64,000 nucleotides of DNA from Anaerolineae bacterium. GTDB taxonomy: Bacteria > Chloroflexota > Anaerolineae > Anaerolineales > Anaerolineaceae. This document shows positions 46,409-55,633 of this stretch, one piece after another. Location of the stretch: NCBI GenBank assembly GCA_013314735.1, contig JABUFD010000003.1, positions 62,001 to 126,000 on the forward strand. The letters run 5' to 3'. The notes beneath the pieces were generated by a model. It saw only the letters and a list, made by a program, of their open reading frames with translations, did no database searches and was not told where the DNA came from. The translations under genes and the position numbers were made by a program. The number at the start of each line of letters is the position of its first letter. Positions within the stretch are counted from its first letter, which is position 1.

Positions 46409-48445
46409 ATGCCCAACCGCCTGCAACATGAGAACTCGCCCTACCTGCTCCAACACCAGTACAACCCGGTTGATTGGTACCCGTGGGGCGCGGAAGCCCT
46501 CGAGCAGGCCGCACGGGAAGACAAGCCGATCTTCCTCAGCATTGGCTACGCCGCTTGCCATTGGTGCCATGTGATGGCACATGAATCTTTTGAAAATCCC
46601 ACCACTGCTGCCCTGATGAATCAAAACTTCATCAACATCAAGGTCGACCGCGAGGAGCGACCGGATCTTGACCACATTTACATGCAGGCGGTGCAGGCGA
46701 TGACTGGCAGCGGCGGCTGGCCGATGAGCGTCTTTCTCACCCCGCAGGGCAAGCCGTTCTGGGGCGGTACCTACTTTCCACCATCGCCGCGCCCGGGCAT
46801 GCCGTCCTTCAATCAGGTGATCGCCGCGATCGCGGAAGCCTGGCGCAGTGACCGCCAGGGCATACTCTCCAGCGGGGAAAACTTTACCCAAAAATTGTAC
46901 AATGAAATCACCGCTGCTGACCCACAGGCACTTTCCCCCCAGGCGCTGCGGCAGGCCGCCGCCAAACTGGCGGACGGCTACGACAGGCAGGAAGGCGGTT
47001 GGGGCACCGCGCCCAAGTTCCCCCTGCCGGTGCGCTTGTTGTTCTTGCTGCAGCAGGCCGCGGGCAGCGACCAGGACAGCCTGAAGCTGGCGGAACATGC
47101 CCTGCAATCCATGGCACAGGGCGGTATGTACGATGTTGTTGGCGGTGGGTTCGCACGCTACAGCACCGACGCGCGTTGGCTGGTGCCGCATTTTGAGAAA
47201 ATGCTGTATGATAACGCGCTGCTTGCCCGTGCCTACCTGTATGCCTACCTGCTCACCGGAAATCCAGAATACCGCCACATTTGCGAGGAAACCCTGCGCT
47301 TTATCCAGCGCGAGATGACGCTCCCCGACGGCGGCTTCCTCTCAGCCATTGATGCCGATTCCGAGGGAGAGGAAGGTAAATTTTACCTGTGGCGCGATGA
47401 TGAGATCGACCGGGTGCTGCCTGACCCGGAGGACAACCTCCTGCTGCGCACGGTGTACCATGTGCCGGTGCAGGGCAATTTCGAGGGCCGCATTATCCTA
47501 CAGCGCATGCGCCCATTGGCGGAAGCCGCCGAACGCCTGGGGCTGACACTGGATAAATTGCAGCAACGCCTCGACCAAGTCCATGGCATCCTGTACCGGG
47601 AACGGGAAACACGCATCCACCCCCACCGCGATGACAAGGTACTGACAGCCTGGAACGCGATGATGATCCAGACGCTCGCGGAAGCCGGCCGTTACCTGAA
47701 CGATGCCAGCTGGCTGGCTGCTGCGCAGAATGCTGCGGAGTTCCTGCTGGCAAACCTCTACCCGCAGGATCACCTGCTGCGCTCGTGGCGGAAGGGGAAA
47801 GCCCGGGTGGATGGCTTCCTGGAAGACCACGCCGCCCTGATCCTCGCCCTGCTGGAGCTGTACCAGTCAGACGCCAACCCGCGCTGGTACGCTGCCGCGC
47901 GCAGCCTCACGGAAACCATGCTGCGGGAATTCCATCAACCCGGGCAGGGCTTTTTTGATACCCCCCGCGGCGCCCAGACCCTCATCACCCGCCCGCAAGA
48001 CCTGCAGGACAATGCCACCCCCAGCGGCAGCGCCCAGGCTGTGCTGGCATTGCTGCGGATGGCCGCCCTGGAAGGCAGCACATCCTGGCATGATCTGGCC
48101 GTGGAGACCCTCCAGCGCCAGGCAGCAATGCTTGTCCGTTACCCGGCCGTATTCAGCCACTGGCTCAGCGCCTATGCCCTGGCGTTGGCAGAACCGCGTG
48201 AGATCGCTATCATCGGTGACCCCACGGAGGCGGACACCCGCCACTTATGGGAGACCGCCTGGTCAGCGTACCGCCCATTCCAGGTGTGCGCGGTCTCATC
48301 CGACCCGCCAGCCGCGGACGCACCGCCGCTGGTGCAGGACCGCGATAGAGTCAACGGTCAGGCAACCGTCTACGTCTGCCGGCATCATGCCTGCCAGGCA
48401 CCGGTGACAACGGCACAGGCACTGCAAGCACTGCTGGCAGACTGA
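46409..48445 (+). CDS. Thioredoxin-domain protein of the YyaL/SPATA20 family (DUF255)
   Basis: 678 aa. The N-terminal DUF255 thioredoxin-like domain has CHWCHVM (Cys50, Cys53) and [22 protein letters not shown]. The remaining 500 aa form an (alpha/alpha)6 barrel similar to N-acylglucosamine 2-epimerases and glycosidases ([40 protein letters not shown]). The family is widely conserved, and its biochemical role is not settled. No signal peptide. TATAAT at 46369-46374 lies in a short AT-rich stretch ahead of the gene. Confidence 0.92.
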   Translation: MPNRLQHENSPYLLQHQYNPVDWYPWGAEALEQAAREDKPIFLSIGYAACHWCHVMAHESFENPTTAALMNQNFINIKVDREERPDLDHIYMQAVQAMTGSGGWPMSVFLTPQGKPFWGGTYFPPSPRPGMPSFNQVIAAIAEAWRSDRQGILSSGENFTQKLYNEITAADPQALSPQALRQAAAKLADGYDRQEGGWGTAPKFPLPVRLLFLLQQAAGSDQDSLKLAEHALQSMAQGGMYDVVGGGFARYSTDARWLVPHFEKMLYDNALLARAYLYAYLLTGNPEYRHICEETLRFIQREMTLPDGGFLSAIDADSEGEEGKFYLWRDDEIDRVLPDPEDNLLLRTVYHVPVQGNFEGRIILQRMRPLAEAAERLGLTLDKLQQRLDQVHGILYRERETRIHPHRDDKVLTAWNAMMIQTLAEAGRYLNDASWLAAAQNAAEFLLANLYPQDHLLRSWRKGKARVDGFLEDHAALILALLELYQSDANPRWYAAARSLTETMLREFHQPGQGFFDTPRGAQTLITRPQDLQDNATPSGSAQAVLALLRMAALEGSTSWHDLAVETLQRQAAMLVRYPAVFSHWLSAYALALAEPREIAIIGDPTEADTRHLWETAWSAYRPFQVCAVSSDPPAADAPPLVQDRDRVNGQATVYVCRHHACQAPVTTAQALQALLAD

Positions 48446-48494
48446 TGCGCACCAACGCGGCCAGAGCCAACGAGCGAGCGGTGTTTCGTGCCGG

Positions 48495-48698
48495 TCAGCC
48501 CCTGAACAGGGACATCATCCCGATCCCGCCGATGATGGAGATGATCAGGAAAATGATCCCGACAATGATCCCGATCAGCAGGCTCCACAGCAGGATCGCC
48601 GCGTAGATCTTGCCGACCAGGACAAACACATCACCAAAGGGAATTTTCAGCCCGGTGATCCGGGTTTCATGGACCTGGTTGGGGGGTAATTGCATCAT
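48495..48698 (-). CDS. Small membrane protein, 67 aa
   Basis: The first 24 residues are polar (MMQLPPNQVHETRI) and the rest is hydrophobic, enough for two membrane helices (about 25-45 and 46-65, with GIIVGIIFLIISIIGGIG). AAGGAGAT sits 7 nt before the ATG at 48698, which is the main reason to call it. No family is recognised. It is convergent with the YyaL-like gene. Confidence 0.6.
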   Translation of the reverse strand: MMQLPPNQVHETRITGLKIPFGDVFVLVGKIYAAILLWSLLIGIIVGIIFLIISIIGGIGMMSLFRG

Positions 48699-48818
48699 CG
48701 TGGTATCTCCTTCTTGATATGACCTGGCTTCTGGTACAAAACTGGCCTGCTATCGCCTGGCCAGTAACCGACCCATTGTGTTTCAGTAAACCTCTAAACT
48801 TCCCGCCCTGCCGGTGAT

Positions 48819-49682
48819 TCACGGTACAGGCGGTGGTTCGACGGTAATCCATTCCACCGCTGCGCCCAATGCAGCGAAGCGTTCCCGCATCACGGCAATC
48901 GCCTGGGGGTTGTTATCGGCCAGCAGGAAGGTGCAGCCGCGTTCCAGTGCGGCTTCGCCGGTGGTGCCGGAACCGGCAAAGAAATCCAGCACCACATCGC
49001 CGGGGTTGGCGGAAGCTTGCAGGATGCGCCGCAGGACACCCATCGGCTTCTGGGTGGGGTAACCAGTTTTCTCTTTGCCGTTGGTGGCAACGATCGTATG
49101 CCACCACACATCGGTCGGGAACTTGCCGCGCTCGCGCTTCTCGGCACTCACCAGGCCCGGCGCCATGTAAGGGATGCGCTCGACCTCGTCCCAATTGAAG
49201 GTATAGTTCTCGATGTCCTTCACATACAGCAGGATGTTGTCGTGCTTGGCAGGCCAGCGGTTCTTACCGCGTCCGCCGTAATCGTAGGCCCAGATGATCT
49301 CGTTCAGGAAGTGGTCCCGCCCAAAGATATTGTCCAGCAGAATCTTGCAGTAATGCACCTCGCGGTAATCGATGTGAAAATACAGGCTGCCGTTGTGCTT
49401 GAGCACGCGGTAGGCTTCCCGCAGGCGCGGTTCAAGGAAAGCCAGGAAATCATCGAAAATGTCCCCATACGCCGAACTGCCGACCGCCACACTCTTGTAT
49501 TCGTTTCCGCCAAAGCCCACCCGGTCGCCCTGGCCGGTCTCCGCGCGAACGGTCTTGATGCGCGTACGCCCCTGCACTTTGCCGGTATTAAAGGGCGGAT
49601 CGATGTACACCAGGTCAACAGATGCCGATGGCAGGCTCTCCAGCACGGCCAGGTTGTCGCCAAAATAGACACGGTTCTCCAT
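48819..49682 (-). CDS. Orphan DNA methyltransferase (beta-type N6-adenine/N4-cytosine)
   Basis: 287 aa from the ATG at 49682 (MENRVYFGDN). Catalytic motif IV DPPFNTG lies near the N-terminus (28-34) and the SAM-binding motif I FAGSGTTGE near the C-terminus (235-243), the order of beta-class amino methyltransferases. GYPTQKP is motif X. DPPF suits an adenine-N6 or cytosine-N4 enzyme. No restriction endonuclease or specificity subunit is adjacent, so it is a solitary enzyme, possibly regulatory or a remnant. The frame extends to 49991, but that part overlaps the divergent HD gene. Confidence 0.87.
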   Translation of the reverse strand: MENRVYFGDNLAVLESLPSASVDLVYIDPPFNTGKVQGRTRIKTVRAETGQGDRVGFGGNEYKSVAVGSSAYGDIFDDFLAFLEPRLREAYRVLKHNGSLYFHIDYREVHYCKILLDNIFGRDHFLNEIIWAYDYGGRGKNRWPAKHDNILLYVKDIENYTFNWDEVERIPYMAPGLVSAEKRERGKFPTDVWWHTIVATNGKEKTGYPTQKPMGVLRRILQASANPGDVVLDFFAGSGTTGEAALERGCTFLLADNNPQAIAVMRERFAALGAAVEWITVEPPPVP

Positions 49683-49735
49683 GCCTATTATTCTAACAAA
49701 TGCCGGGAAACCGTGGGGGAAAAACAGGCTTTCGG

Positions 49736-49765
49736 TTAACAAATCCGAAGTGCCTGGACTATAAT
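49736..49765 (+). promoter_or_regulatory. Promoter giving a likely leaderless HD-protein mRNA
   Basis: TTAACA (49736-49741), 18-bp spacer, TATAAT (49760-49765). The ATG at 49773 is 7 bp after the -10, so the message should start at the initiation codon. No Shine-Dalgarno is present. Confidence 0.55.
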
Positions 49766-49772
49766 CACGGGT

Positions 49773-50369
49773 ATGGACAGGAACGAAACCCGTTTGCTCA
49801 CCCTCACCGACATCGAATTCTGCACCGCCGAGGCCGGCGAAACCTGGGCGGTGCCGCACATCCAGCGCCTGCTGGCACTGATCCCGCGTATCGCCGAAGA
49901 TCGCCCGTATGAACAAGAAACCCTCACCTGGGCGGCATGGCTGCACGATTGGGGAGCGTTTAGCAGATACGCCCAACCGGGGGTCGATCATGCCCTGCGT
50001 TCACGCCAGGTGGCTGAAGGTGACATCCTGCCCCAGGCGGACTTCCCGGCGGAAAAGATACCGCTCCTGCTGGAGATCATCGAACACCACGATTACCGCG
50101 ACGCCACCCCCGCCGCGTGCTTTGAAATGCAGTTGTTCCGTGAAGCCGACTTCCTCGACTTCCTCGGCGCAGTTGGCATGGCGCGCGAATTCGCATGGGG
50201 ACCGGGAGACCTTTCCGTGGTGGCCCGCCGCATTCGGTCCCGCATGGGCGGCATCCGCGGACGCTTCACGCTGCCCGTTGCGCAAGCCATGGCAGAGGCA
50301 CGATTGGCGGAAATGGAAACCTTCCTGGCATCTTTGCGAGAAGAAGGATTGGGGACAGTGGCATGCTGA
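49773..50369 (+). CDS. HD-domain phosphohydrolase
   Basis: 198 aa. The metal-binding set is visible: H in VPHIQRL, WLHDWGAF (HD pair, about residues 58-59), H in VDHALRS, EHHDYRD (about 108-114) and a distal Asp in READFLDFLG. It resembles small HD hydrolases of nucleotides and nucleotide-like compounds. The stop overlaps the start of the nucleoside hydrolase gene (ATGCTGA), so a shared operon in nucleotide or nucleoside salvage is plausible. The C-terminal tail (AEMETFLASLREEGLGT) is closely matched by the end of the broken gene at 53228-53515. Confidence 0.8.
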   Translation: MDRNETRLLTLTDIEFCTAEAGETWAVPHIQRLLALIPRIAEDRPYEQETLTWAAWLHDWGAFSRYAQPGVDHALRSRQVAEGDILPQADFPAEKIPLLLEIIEHHDYRDATPAACFEMQLFREADFLDFLGAVGMAREFAWGPGDLSVVARRIRSRMGGIRGRFTLPVAQAMAEARLAEMETFLASLREEGLGTVAC

Positions 50370-51325
50370 TGCCATCCTCCCCTTCGCATCCCATCCGGGT
50401 TCATCTCGATACCGACCTTGGCGGCGATATTGATGACCTGTGCGCGCTGGCCATGCTGCTGCGCTGGCAGCCGGCACTGGCGATATGCGGCATCACCACC
50501 ACCGCCGAAGCCGGCGGACGCCGGGCGGGTTATGTCCAGCACGCGCTGCGATTTGCCGGGCGAAGTGACATCCCTGTTGCCGCCGGCGCGGATGAGGCGC
50601 AAGGGTTTTACCGCTATCCGCGCCTGGGATACTACGACGAAATTACCTATTGGGGAGAAGCCATACCAGCGGCACCCGGCCCTCTGCAGCAGGCACTCGA
50701 CCTGCTGGAAGCCAGCATCGAGAGCGATGCACTGGTGATTGCCATCGGGCCTTATACCAACCTCGCCTTGCTCGAGCAACGCCGTCCCGGCATTTTGGAG
50801 CACGCCAACCTGGTGCTGATGGGCGGGCACATCCACCCCATCCGTCCCGGTTATCCCGCCTGGGACAACACCTATGACTGGAATTTCCAGGTGGATACCG
50901 CCTCGGCGCGGTTCGTGCTGGAACACAGCCATCCGACCCTGATCCCTTTGACGGTCACGGTTGAAACCGCCCTGCGGCGGGAATATTTGCCGCAACTGGC
51001 AAGCGCCGGCCCCCTGGGTGCGCTGATTGCCCGCCAGGCACAGGCCTTCGCCGCGGATGAAGACAATGAACGCAAGATCGGGACGGTGTATCCCTGCGTC
51101 CCGGATGACCTGATCAATTTCCAGCATGATGCCCTGGCTTGCGCGATCGGCCTCGGCTGGCGCGAAGGGGTTGTGATCGAAGAACTCCCTCTGCACCTGA
51201 CCGAACGCGGCGGCTGGCTGTACGAAACCATCCATCCAGACGGAAAGCGAACCCGCGTGGTGACAGCCGTGGATGGTGAAACCTTCAGCCGGTATTGGTT
51301 GGCAGTGGTCAGCGGCGAAGTATGA
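50363..51325 (+). CDS. Inosine-uridine preferring nucleoside hydrolase family protein
   Basis: 320 aa. The Ca2+-binding signature DTDLGGDIDD (16-25) is complete, and the family's second half has VLMGGHIHP, TYDWNFQVDT (N and D ligands) and VPDDLINFQHD. It hydrolyses the N-glycosidic bond of nucleosides to base and ribose. The ATG at 50363 overlaps the HD stop by 7 bp; an ATG at 50369 is nearly as good. The frame stays open upstream to 50195 inside the HD gene. Confidence 0.88.
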   Translation: MLMPSSPSHPIRVHLDTDLGGDIDDLCALAMLLRWQPALAICGITTTAEAGGRRAGYVQHALRFAGRSDIPVAAGADEAQGFYRYPRLGYYDEITYWGEAIPAAPGPLQQALDLLEASIESDALVIAIGPYTNLALLEQRRPGILEHANLVLMGGHIHPIRPGYPAWDNTYDWNFQVDTASARFVLEHSHPTLIPLTVTVETALRREYLPQLASAGPLGALIARQAQAFAADEDNERKIGTVYPCVPDDLINFQHDALACAIGLGWREGVVIEELPLHLTERGGWLYETIHPDGKRTRVVTAVDGETFSRYWLAVVSGEV

Positions 51326-51384
51326 GAATCAACAAGAAGGCCGACAGGCTAACCCTTTTCAACAATTTACCTAAGGAGAAAGGA

Positions 51385-52281
51385 ATGCCCATCTACCAGA
51401 TCACCCAATACCAGCCAGGTGTGGAAGCAGAACAAGCCCGGATCGGAATCGAAGCGTCGCGGGACTGGGTGTGGCCTTTCGCCCACGATGAGCAGGGTTG
51501 GTTTCACCTGCACCAGTCACCAGATTTTGACCCCGACCTTTCTTTTTTTGCCTGGGGCGATGGGGCAATGGTGGGACATCTCACCTTCTTTCCGCAACCT
51601 GCCGCCCCGGATTCCCCCGACCGGGTAACGGTGTTTATGGAATTTCCCCGCGTGCTGCCGGGCCATCCGGATGCTGCACAATCCTTGATCATCCATGCCG
51701 AACAGGCTTTGCGCCAAAAAGGCATCGGGCACATCACCGGGCGGCTCAGTACGATGAATCCACAAGAACTGCCTGTAATGGAAAAACTGGGCTACACCTT
51801 ACGAGATCGCGGTTATAAACTTTACTATGTCTACCCGATGGAGCAAGGCCGGATTGACCACCCCGCACTCGCTCAGGTTGCGCCTGTCCGCTTCCCGGAC
51901 GATCTGGATGAAGCAGCCGCCTTGGCTGCCAGATGGTACCATCGCCCCGCAGCCTGGTGCCGGGAACACCTGGTAGAATGGCACCGCGAAGGCATCATCT
52001 CGCATTATTGCATCCGCAGCACCTCCGAAATGATCGCTGCCTGCCTGACAGCCGTCAATGAAAACCGGCCGGTTACTGCCGCCAATTATTCCATTTACAC
52101 CCCCGACAGCACCACGCTGGAACCCCTGCTGGCTGCCGCGGTGAATGCCTGCATCACTCATGGCATCCGCGAGCTGGTGGCAGACCTGGTGAATGAACAC
52201 CGACCATATGAGGATACTTACCAGAAACTGGGATTCCAAAAAGCAGCCGAATGGGTAAACTTCGAGAAGAACCTGGTATAA
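51385..52281 (+). CDS. GNAT-family N-acetyltransferase, two-domain
   Basis: 298 aa from the ATG at 51385, with AAGGAGAAAGGA upstream. Two GNAT-like halves are visible: residues about 1-150 (HAEQALRQKGIGHITGRLS, then LPVMEKLGYTLRD) and about 165-298 (YEDTYQKLGFQKAAEW). The acetyl-CoA loop consensus is weak in the second half. It follows the nucleoside hydrolase by 59 bp. The acceptor is unknown. It is a different subgroup from the interrupted acetyltransferase at 55634. Confidence 0.72.
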   Translation: MPIYQITQYQPGVEAEQARIGIEASRDWVWPFAHDEQGWFHLHQSPDFDPDLSFFAWGDGAMVGHLTFFPQPAAPDSPDRVTVFMEFPRVLPGHPDAAQSLIIHAEQALRQKGIGHITGRLSTMNPQELPVMEKLGYTLRDRGYKLYYVYPMEQGRIDHPALAQVAPVRFPDDLDEAAALAARWYHRPAAWCREHLVEWHREGIISHYCIRSTSEMIAACLTAVNENRPVTAANYSIYTPDSTTLEPLLAAAVNACITHGIRELVADLVNEHRPYEDTYQKLGFQKAAEWVNFEKNLV

Positions 52282-52389
52282 CTCAGAGTTCCGACAGGGA
52301 TACTTCCATTAGATGTGAATTCATTAACCATCTCCGTTTGAGGGAACATTCACAATGCCTATGGCGTTCCACACTCCAAGGAGATCATA

Positions 52390-53109
52390 ATGAAAAAAAA
52401 CATACATCTCATCCTGATTATCATAATTGCTACCCTCGTTGCCTGCGCCCCCAGGGAAACGCTGCCCCCTACTGCTCAGCCGGCGGCAGTGACAGTCATC
52501 CCGGCAGCAACGGAAACCGCATCAACAACCCCGACAACGGAAGAAACCCCATCTTCGAGCTGGCTGCAATACAGTAATACTGACTATGGATTGGGATTTC
52601 AATATCCCGTCGATTGGTACGGCCCCGAAGAATATATCGCTGAACCCATTCTCCGGGTTGAAATCGGGTCTGATCTCGTATACCCCTATGGAACAGACCC
52701 CACCGAGCGAGTGTACAATCAGGTAAATTCCTATTCGATCGTCATCCAATATTCCCAAAATGAGCAGACCAATGCCTGGACCGAAACGTACCAGGCATTG
52801 GAATCGCTGCAGGACGGTGAATCATTCTCTGATGCAAGGGTTACCATCACCCGGGCCAGGCAGCTAACCCTTGGGAATTTCACCGGATATGAATACACCA
52901 CCGCCCCTTCAGAAACCGCCCAGACAGAGCGCTTTTTCAGCCGGGAAGTCATCCTGGTCGATGACCAATCCCATGTGTTGACGATATTTGGGACACCCAA
53001 CAATGTTGAAATCAACGATGGCGCCGATTGGCGAAGTATCTATCAAGAGATCGATGCAGCCAACCTCGAAATCTTCCATCAGATCGTCGAATCGATCACC
53101 TTCGAGTAA
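52390..53109 (+). CDS. Putative lipoprotein
   Basis: 239 aa. Signal sequence KKNIHLILIIIIATLVAC with the lipobox LVAC (Cys19), a Thr/Ala/Pro-rich linker to about residue 55 (TTPTTEETPSSS), then one compact beta-rich domain (YSNTDYGLGFQYPVDWYG..) like the PsbP/DUF1795-type domains that begin with FQYP-DW. Probably anchored on the outer face of the membrane. AAGGAGAT precedes the ATG. A strong hairpin terminator follows. Confidence 0.75.
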   Translation: MKKNIHLILIIIIATLVACAPRETLPPTAQPAAVTVIPAATETASTTPTTEETPSSSWLQYSNTDYGLGFQYPVDWYGPEEYIAEPILRVEIGSDLVYPYGTDPTERVYNQVNSYSIVIQYSQNEQTNAWTETYQALESLQDGESFSDARVTITRARQLTLGNFTGYEYTTAPSETAQTERFFSREVILVDDQSHVLTIFGTPNNVEINDGADWRSIYQEIDAANLEIFHQIVESITFE

Positions 53110-53137
53110 TTCAATCCAATCCATTTGGAAACCGCAG

Positions 53138-53192
53138 GAATTCTACCATTTCAAGGCCATAAAAGGCCCTGAAAATGGTAGAATTCTATTTT
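53138..53192 (+). terminator. Long hairpin terminator after the lipoprotein gene
   Basis: GAATTCTACCATTT (53138-53151) pairs with AAATGGTAGAATTC (53173-53186). GGCC (53155-53158) with GGCC (53165-53168) extends the stem around ATAAAA, and TATTTTT follows. Confidence 0.8.
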
Positions 53193-53227
53193 TCACTGAA
53201 ATTACTTGCTTTTTACCAGTGGAGCAA

Positions 53228-53515
53228 ATGATGGCTCTTTTCACCAATTCCACCCACAATCTCATCCGCAGCATCGAAACCAACCAGTACGCCCTGTGGT
53301 TGGAAGCCGCGCAGCTCACCGGGCACCCATGGCACCACGATCCACAGATCACCTGGGTCGATTGCAGCCCCTCCCCCTCGCCGCAGGGCATCTTTTCCGC
53401 CCGTTTCGGCAAGGACGAGGCCCAGGAACGCGTGGCATGGGTAAAAAGCCAGGTACTGGCAGAAATGGAAGCATTTCTCACCGCTTTGCTGGAAGAAAGT
53501 TTGGGGACAATGTGA
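53228..53515 (+). pseudogene. Truncated 5' part of acetyltransferase gene fused to an HD-protein tail
   Basis: 95 codons. The ATG at 53228 has GGAG upstream and is the original start of the acetyltransferase gene now continued at 55634. Residues 16-78 (IETNQYALWL through KSQVLA) are identical to that gene because they lie in the 189-bp direct repeat. After the repeat, the last 17 residues (EMEAFLTALLEESLGTM) no longer match the acetyltransferase but closely match the C-terminus of the HD protein at 49773, with about three quarters of the bases identical. The product would lack the whole GNAT catalytic domain and is presumably non-functional. Confidence 0.8.
53272..53460 (+). repeat. 189-bp direct repeat, left copy
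   Basis: Identical over its full length to 55675-55863, as far as I can align by eye. The flanks differ at once on both sides (G/C before, A/C after). It lies within codons 15-78 of the acetyltransferase gene. Confidence 0.9.
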
Positions 53516-53525
53516 GTAATTTCGC

Positions 53526-53553
53526 TTGACAGGGCTAAGTATTCATATAAAAT
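53526..53553 (+). promoter_or_regulatory. Promoter of the nuclease-helicase gene
   Basis: TTGACA (53526-53531), 16-bp spacer, TAAAAT (53548-53553), inside the insertion. The cargo is therefore expressed from its own promoter, with a leader of about 80 nt. Confidence 0.6.
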
Positions 53554-53638
53554 GACACTGTATGGGATCGATAAGGTAACAGCCAACTACAAACAGGATT
53601 TCTTATTTTGTTTATTATGTGAGTATTGAGGTGGGTGT

Positions 53639-55567
53639 ATGGCAATTTGTATACCAGAAACAAATAAAAATTTTGAAACACCTGGCGAACGAAAATTCTT
53701 TTTGCTGCTAAAAAACCTACCTGATTCATGTCTTGTGTATTATGAAATGGTAATTGGCGAGCGTGATAGACGGCCAGACTTTGTTGTTATTGATAAAAAT
53801 AAGGGAATAACAATTTTTGAGGTAAAAGATTATGGAGTGGACACAATATTAGAAGCCACCCCTAAATGGTTCAGAATCGCTGCATCTCAGAATCGAACCC
53901 AAAATCAAAAGAACCCAGACTACAAAGTAAAGCAATATATCGAAGATTTGCGGGAACAGTTGTCAACTCAGGAAACTTTATGCGATACAAGAGATAGGCT
54001 AAAAATCGAAATTTTTCATTTTCTGGTTTTTACTACCATGAGCAAAAGTGAATTCATTGATGCATCATTATCTGAGGTTGTAAAAACGACAAATATACTA
54101 TTTAAAGAAGATATTAAAAATCCTGAGTCGTTTATAAAAGTATACAATCAGTATGAAGATAAAAAAATCACTTCGCCATTAAGTTCTCATCAATTAAATG
54201 CTATCAGGAATTCTTTGTTTCCAGAACTGCTAATCCCTGGTGGAGAACAGTGGTTTTCTTCAAAATCAAAAGGACCAATTATTTCAATTAACAAAAGTAA
54301 TTATGAGTTCGGATTGGACCTCCAACAAGAACAAATGGCGAAATCTTTAGGTAGTGGACCACGCTTTCTACATGGAATTGCTGGCACAGGAAAAACCTTA
54401 ATATTGTTGTTTCACGCCAAATTAATGTCTGCGAATGCATATCACTCCAAAAGGACTCCGAGAATTCTAGTTTTGTGTTGGAATATTAGCTTGGCTCAGT
54501 ATATGAGACATGCATACAAAGCGATTCAGATTCCTGATGCAGTAGATATCGATATTATGCACTTTTCAGCATTTGCTCGTAAAATCATGCGGAATTCTCC
54601 TGGCTTAAATTTTCCGAAACTAAAAGATTTAGATTTTGACGAGAAATTGACTGATGTGCTTAACAATGTTTATGTTAATGAAAATCAAAAGTACGACATT
54701 GTGTATATAGATGAAGCACAAGATTTTCAAAAGGATTGGATCAAATTTATATTTGACAAACTTCTTGAAGGTTCTGCTGACGAACGAAATCTTGTTATTG
54801 CAGGAGATTACGCACAGCAGATTTATAGATATCGGAATTTTGCTAGATCATCTGGTTTCACATGGAAAAGTATTGGAATTCCTATGACAGGAAGGGGGAA
54901 AGCAATCACTTTAAAAAAAATTTACAGAAACTCTGCACGCGTTTGGTCATATGCTGCCGCCTTTTTAGGAGATATCAATAAGTATTATGAAGATAAGGAA
55001 ACAAAAATTTCATTCGCTCCCAAGAAAGGGATAGACCCTCGATTAATCGAGTGCAAATCAATAGATGAGCAACTAGACAAAGCAGTTGATTATGTTTCAC
55101 GGTTGGCGGAATATGGTTACTCGCCCAGAAATGCAATGGTGCTATATAGATGGTCTACATATAAAGGTATTCCTATAATTGCAAAACTGATTGACAAATT
55201 CCAGGAAAGAAAAATACCATACCAATGGATTACTGAGGATAATGAAAAAAAAGCGACATTTGAGTGGGGTGAAGAAAGTGTGAAGATTTCGACAATCCAC
55301 TCAGCCAAAGGGATGGATGCTCCAGTAGTCATTATTTTAGCTGCAGAGGCATTTAAAAGCAAAGAGGAGGAAGATGATAATGAAGGCCAGGATGAGACCA
55401 AGCTTATGTACGTTGGCTTGACAAGGGCACGAGAATTGTTGGTTATTCTACATACAGGAGATAACGGTATGGTACCAAACTTAAAAACAGCTATGGCATC
55501 CTATCATAAATGGAAAGAAACAATAGAACGTTTAGAAGCTAAAGCGAATAAGGAAATTACAAACTAA
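53639..55567 (+). CDS. NERD nuclease-UvrD-like helicase fusion (putative defence gene)
   Basis: 642 aa. The N-terminal NERD domain (about 10-130) has GERKFF, the acidic D47 in RPDFVV and the FEVKD motif (Glu61, Lys63) of PD-(D/E)XK-like nucleases. The SF1 helicase follows: Walker A GIAGTGKT (246-253), DEAQ (VYIDEAQDF, 355-363), AGDYAQQIY (388-396), KIYRNS, STIHSAKGMDAPVVI and motif VI YVGLTRAREL (591-600). Nuclease-SF1 helicase fusions occur in phage-defence loci. The base composition is unlike its neighbours and it lies inside the repeat-flanked insertion, so transfer is likely. GAGGTGGGTG precedes the ATG. The defence role is inference. Confidence 0.88.
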   Translation: MAICIPETNKNFETPGERKFFLLLKNLPDSCLVYYEMVIGERDRRPDFVVIDKNKGITIFEVKDYGVDTILEATPKWFRIAASQNRTQNQKNPDYKVKQYIEDLREQLSTQETLCDTRDRLKIEIFHFLVFTTMSKSEFIDASLSEVVKTTNILFKEDIKNPESFIKVYNQYEDKKITSPLSSHQLNAIRNSLFPELLIPGGEQWFSSKSKGPIISINKSNYEFGLDLQQEQMAKSLGSGPRFLHGIAGTGKTLILLFHAKLMSANAYHSKRTPRILVLCWNISLAQYMRHAYKAIQIPDAVDIDIMHFSAFARKIMRNSPGLNFPKLKDLDFDEKLTDVLNNVYVNENQKYDIVYIDEAQDFQKDWIKFIFDKLLEGSADERNLVIAGDYAQQIYRYRNFARSSGFTWKSIGIPMTGRGKAITLKKIYRNSARVWSYAAAFLGDINKYYEDKETKISFAPKKGIDPRLIECKSIDEQLDKAVDYVSRLAEYGYSPRNAMVLYRWSTYKGIPIIAKLIDKFQERKIPYQWITEDNEKKATFEWGEESVKISTIHSAKGMDAPVVIILAAEAFKSKEEEDDNEGQDETKLMYVGLTRARELLVILHTGDNGMVPNLKTAMASYHKWKETIERLEAKANKEITN

Positions 55568-55633
55568 AGAATCTAGCGCCTTACATGACTAGTGGTGATG
55601 TCGCGTACTTATTTCTTAAAGGTGTTGGAACAT

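Noticed and set aside
49773-50369. HD protein and methyltransferase as a joint defence module
   Set aside because: They are divergent, and the HD gene is coupled to a nucleoside hydrolase, which points to salvage metabolism.
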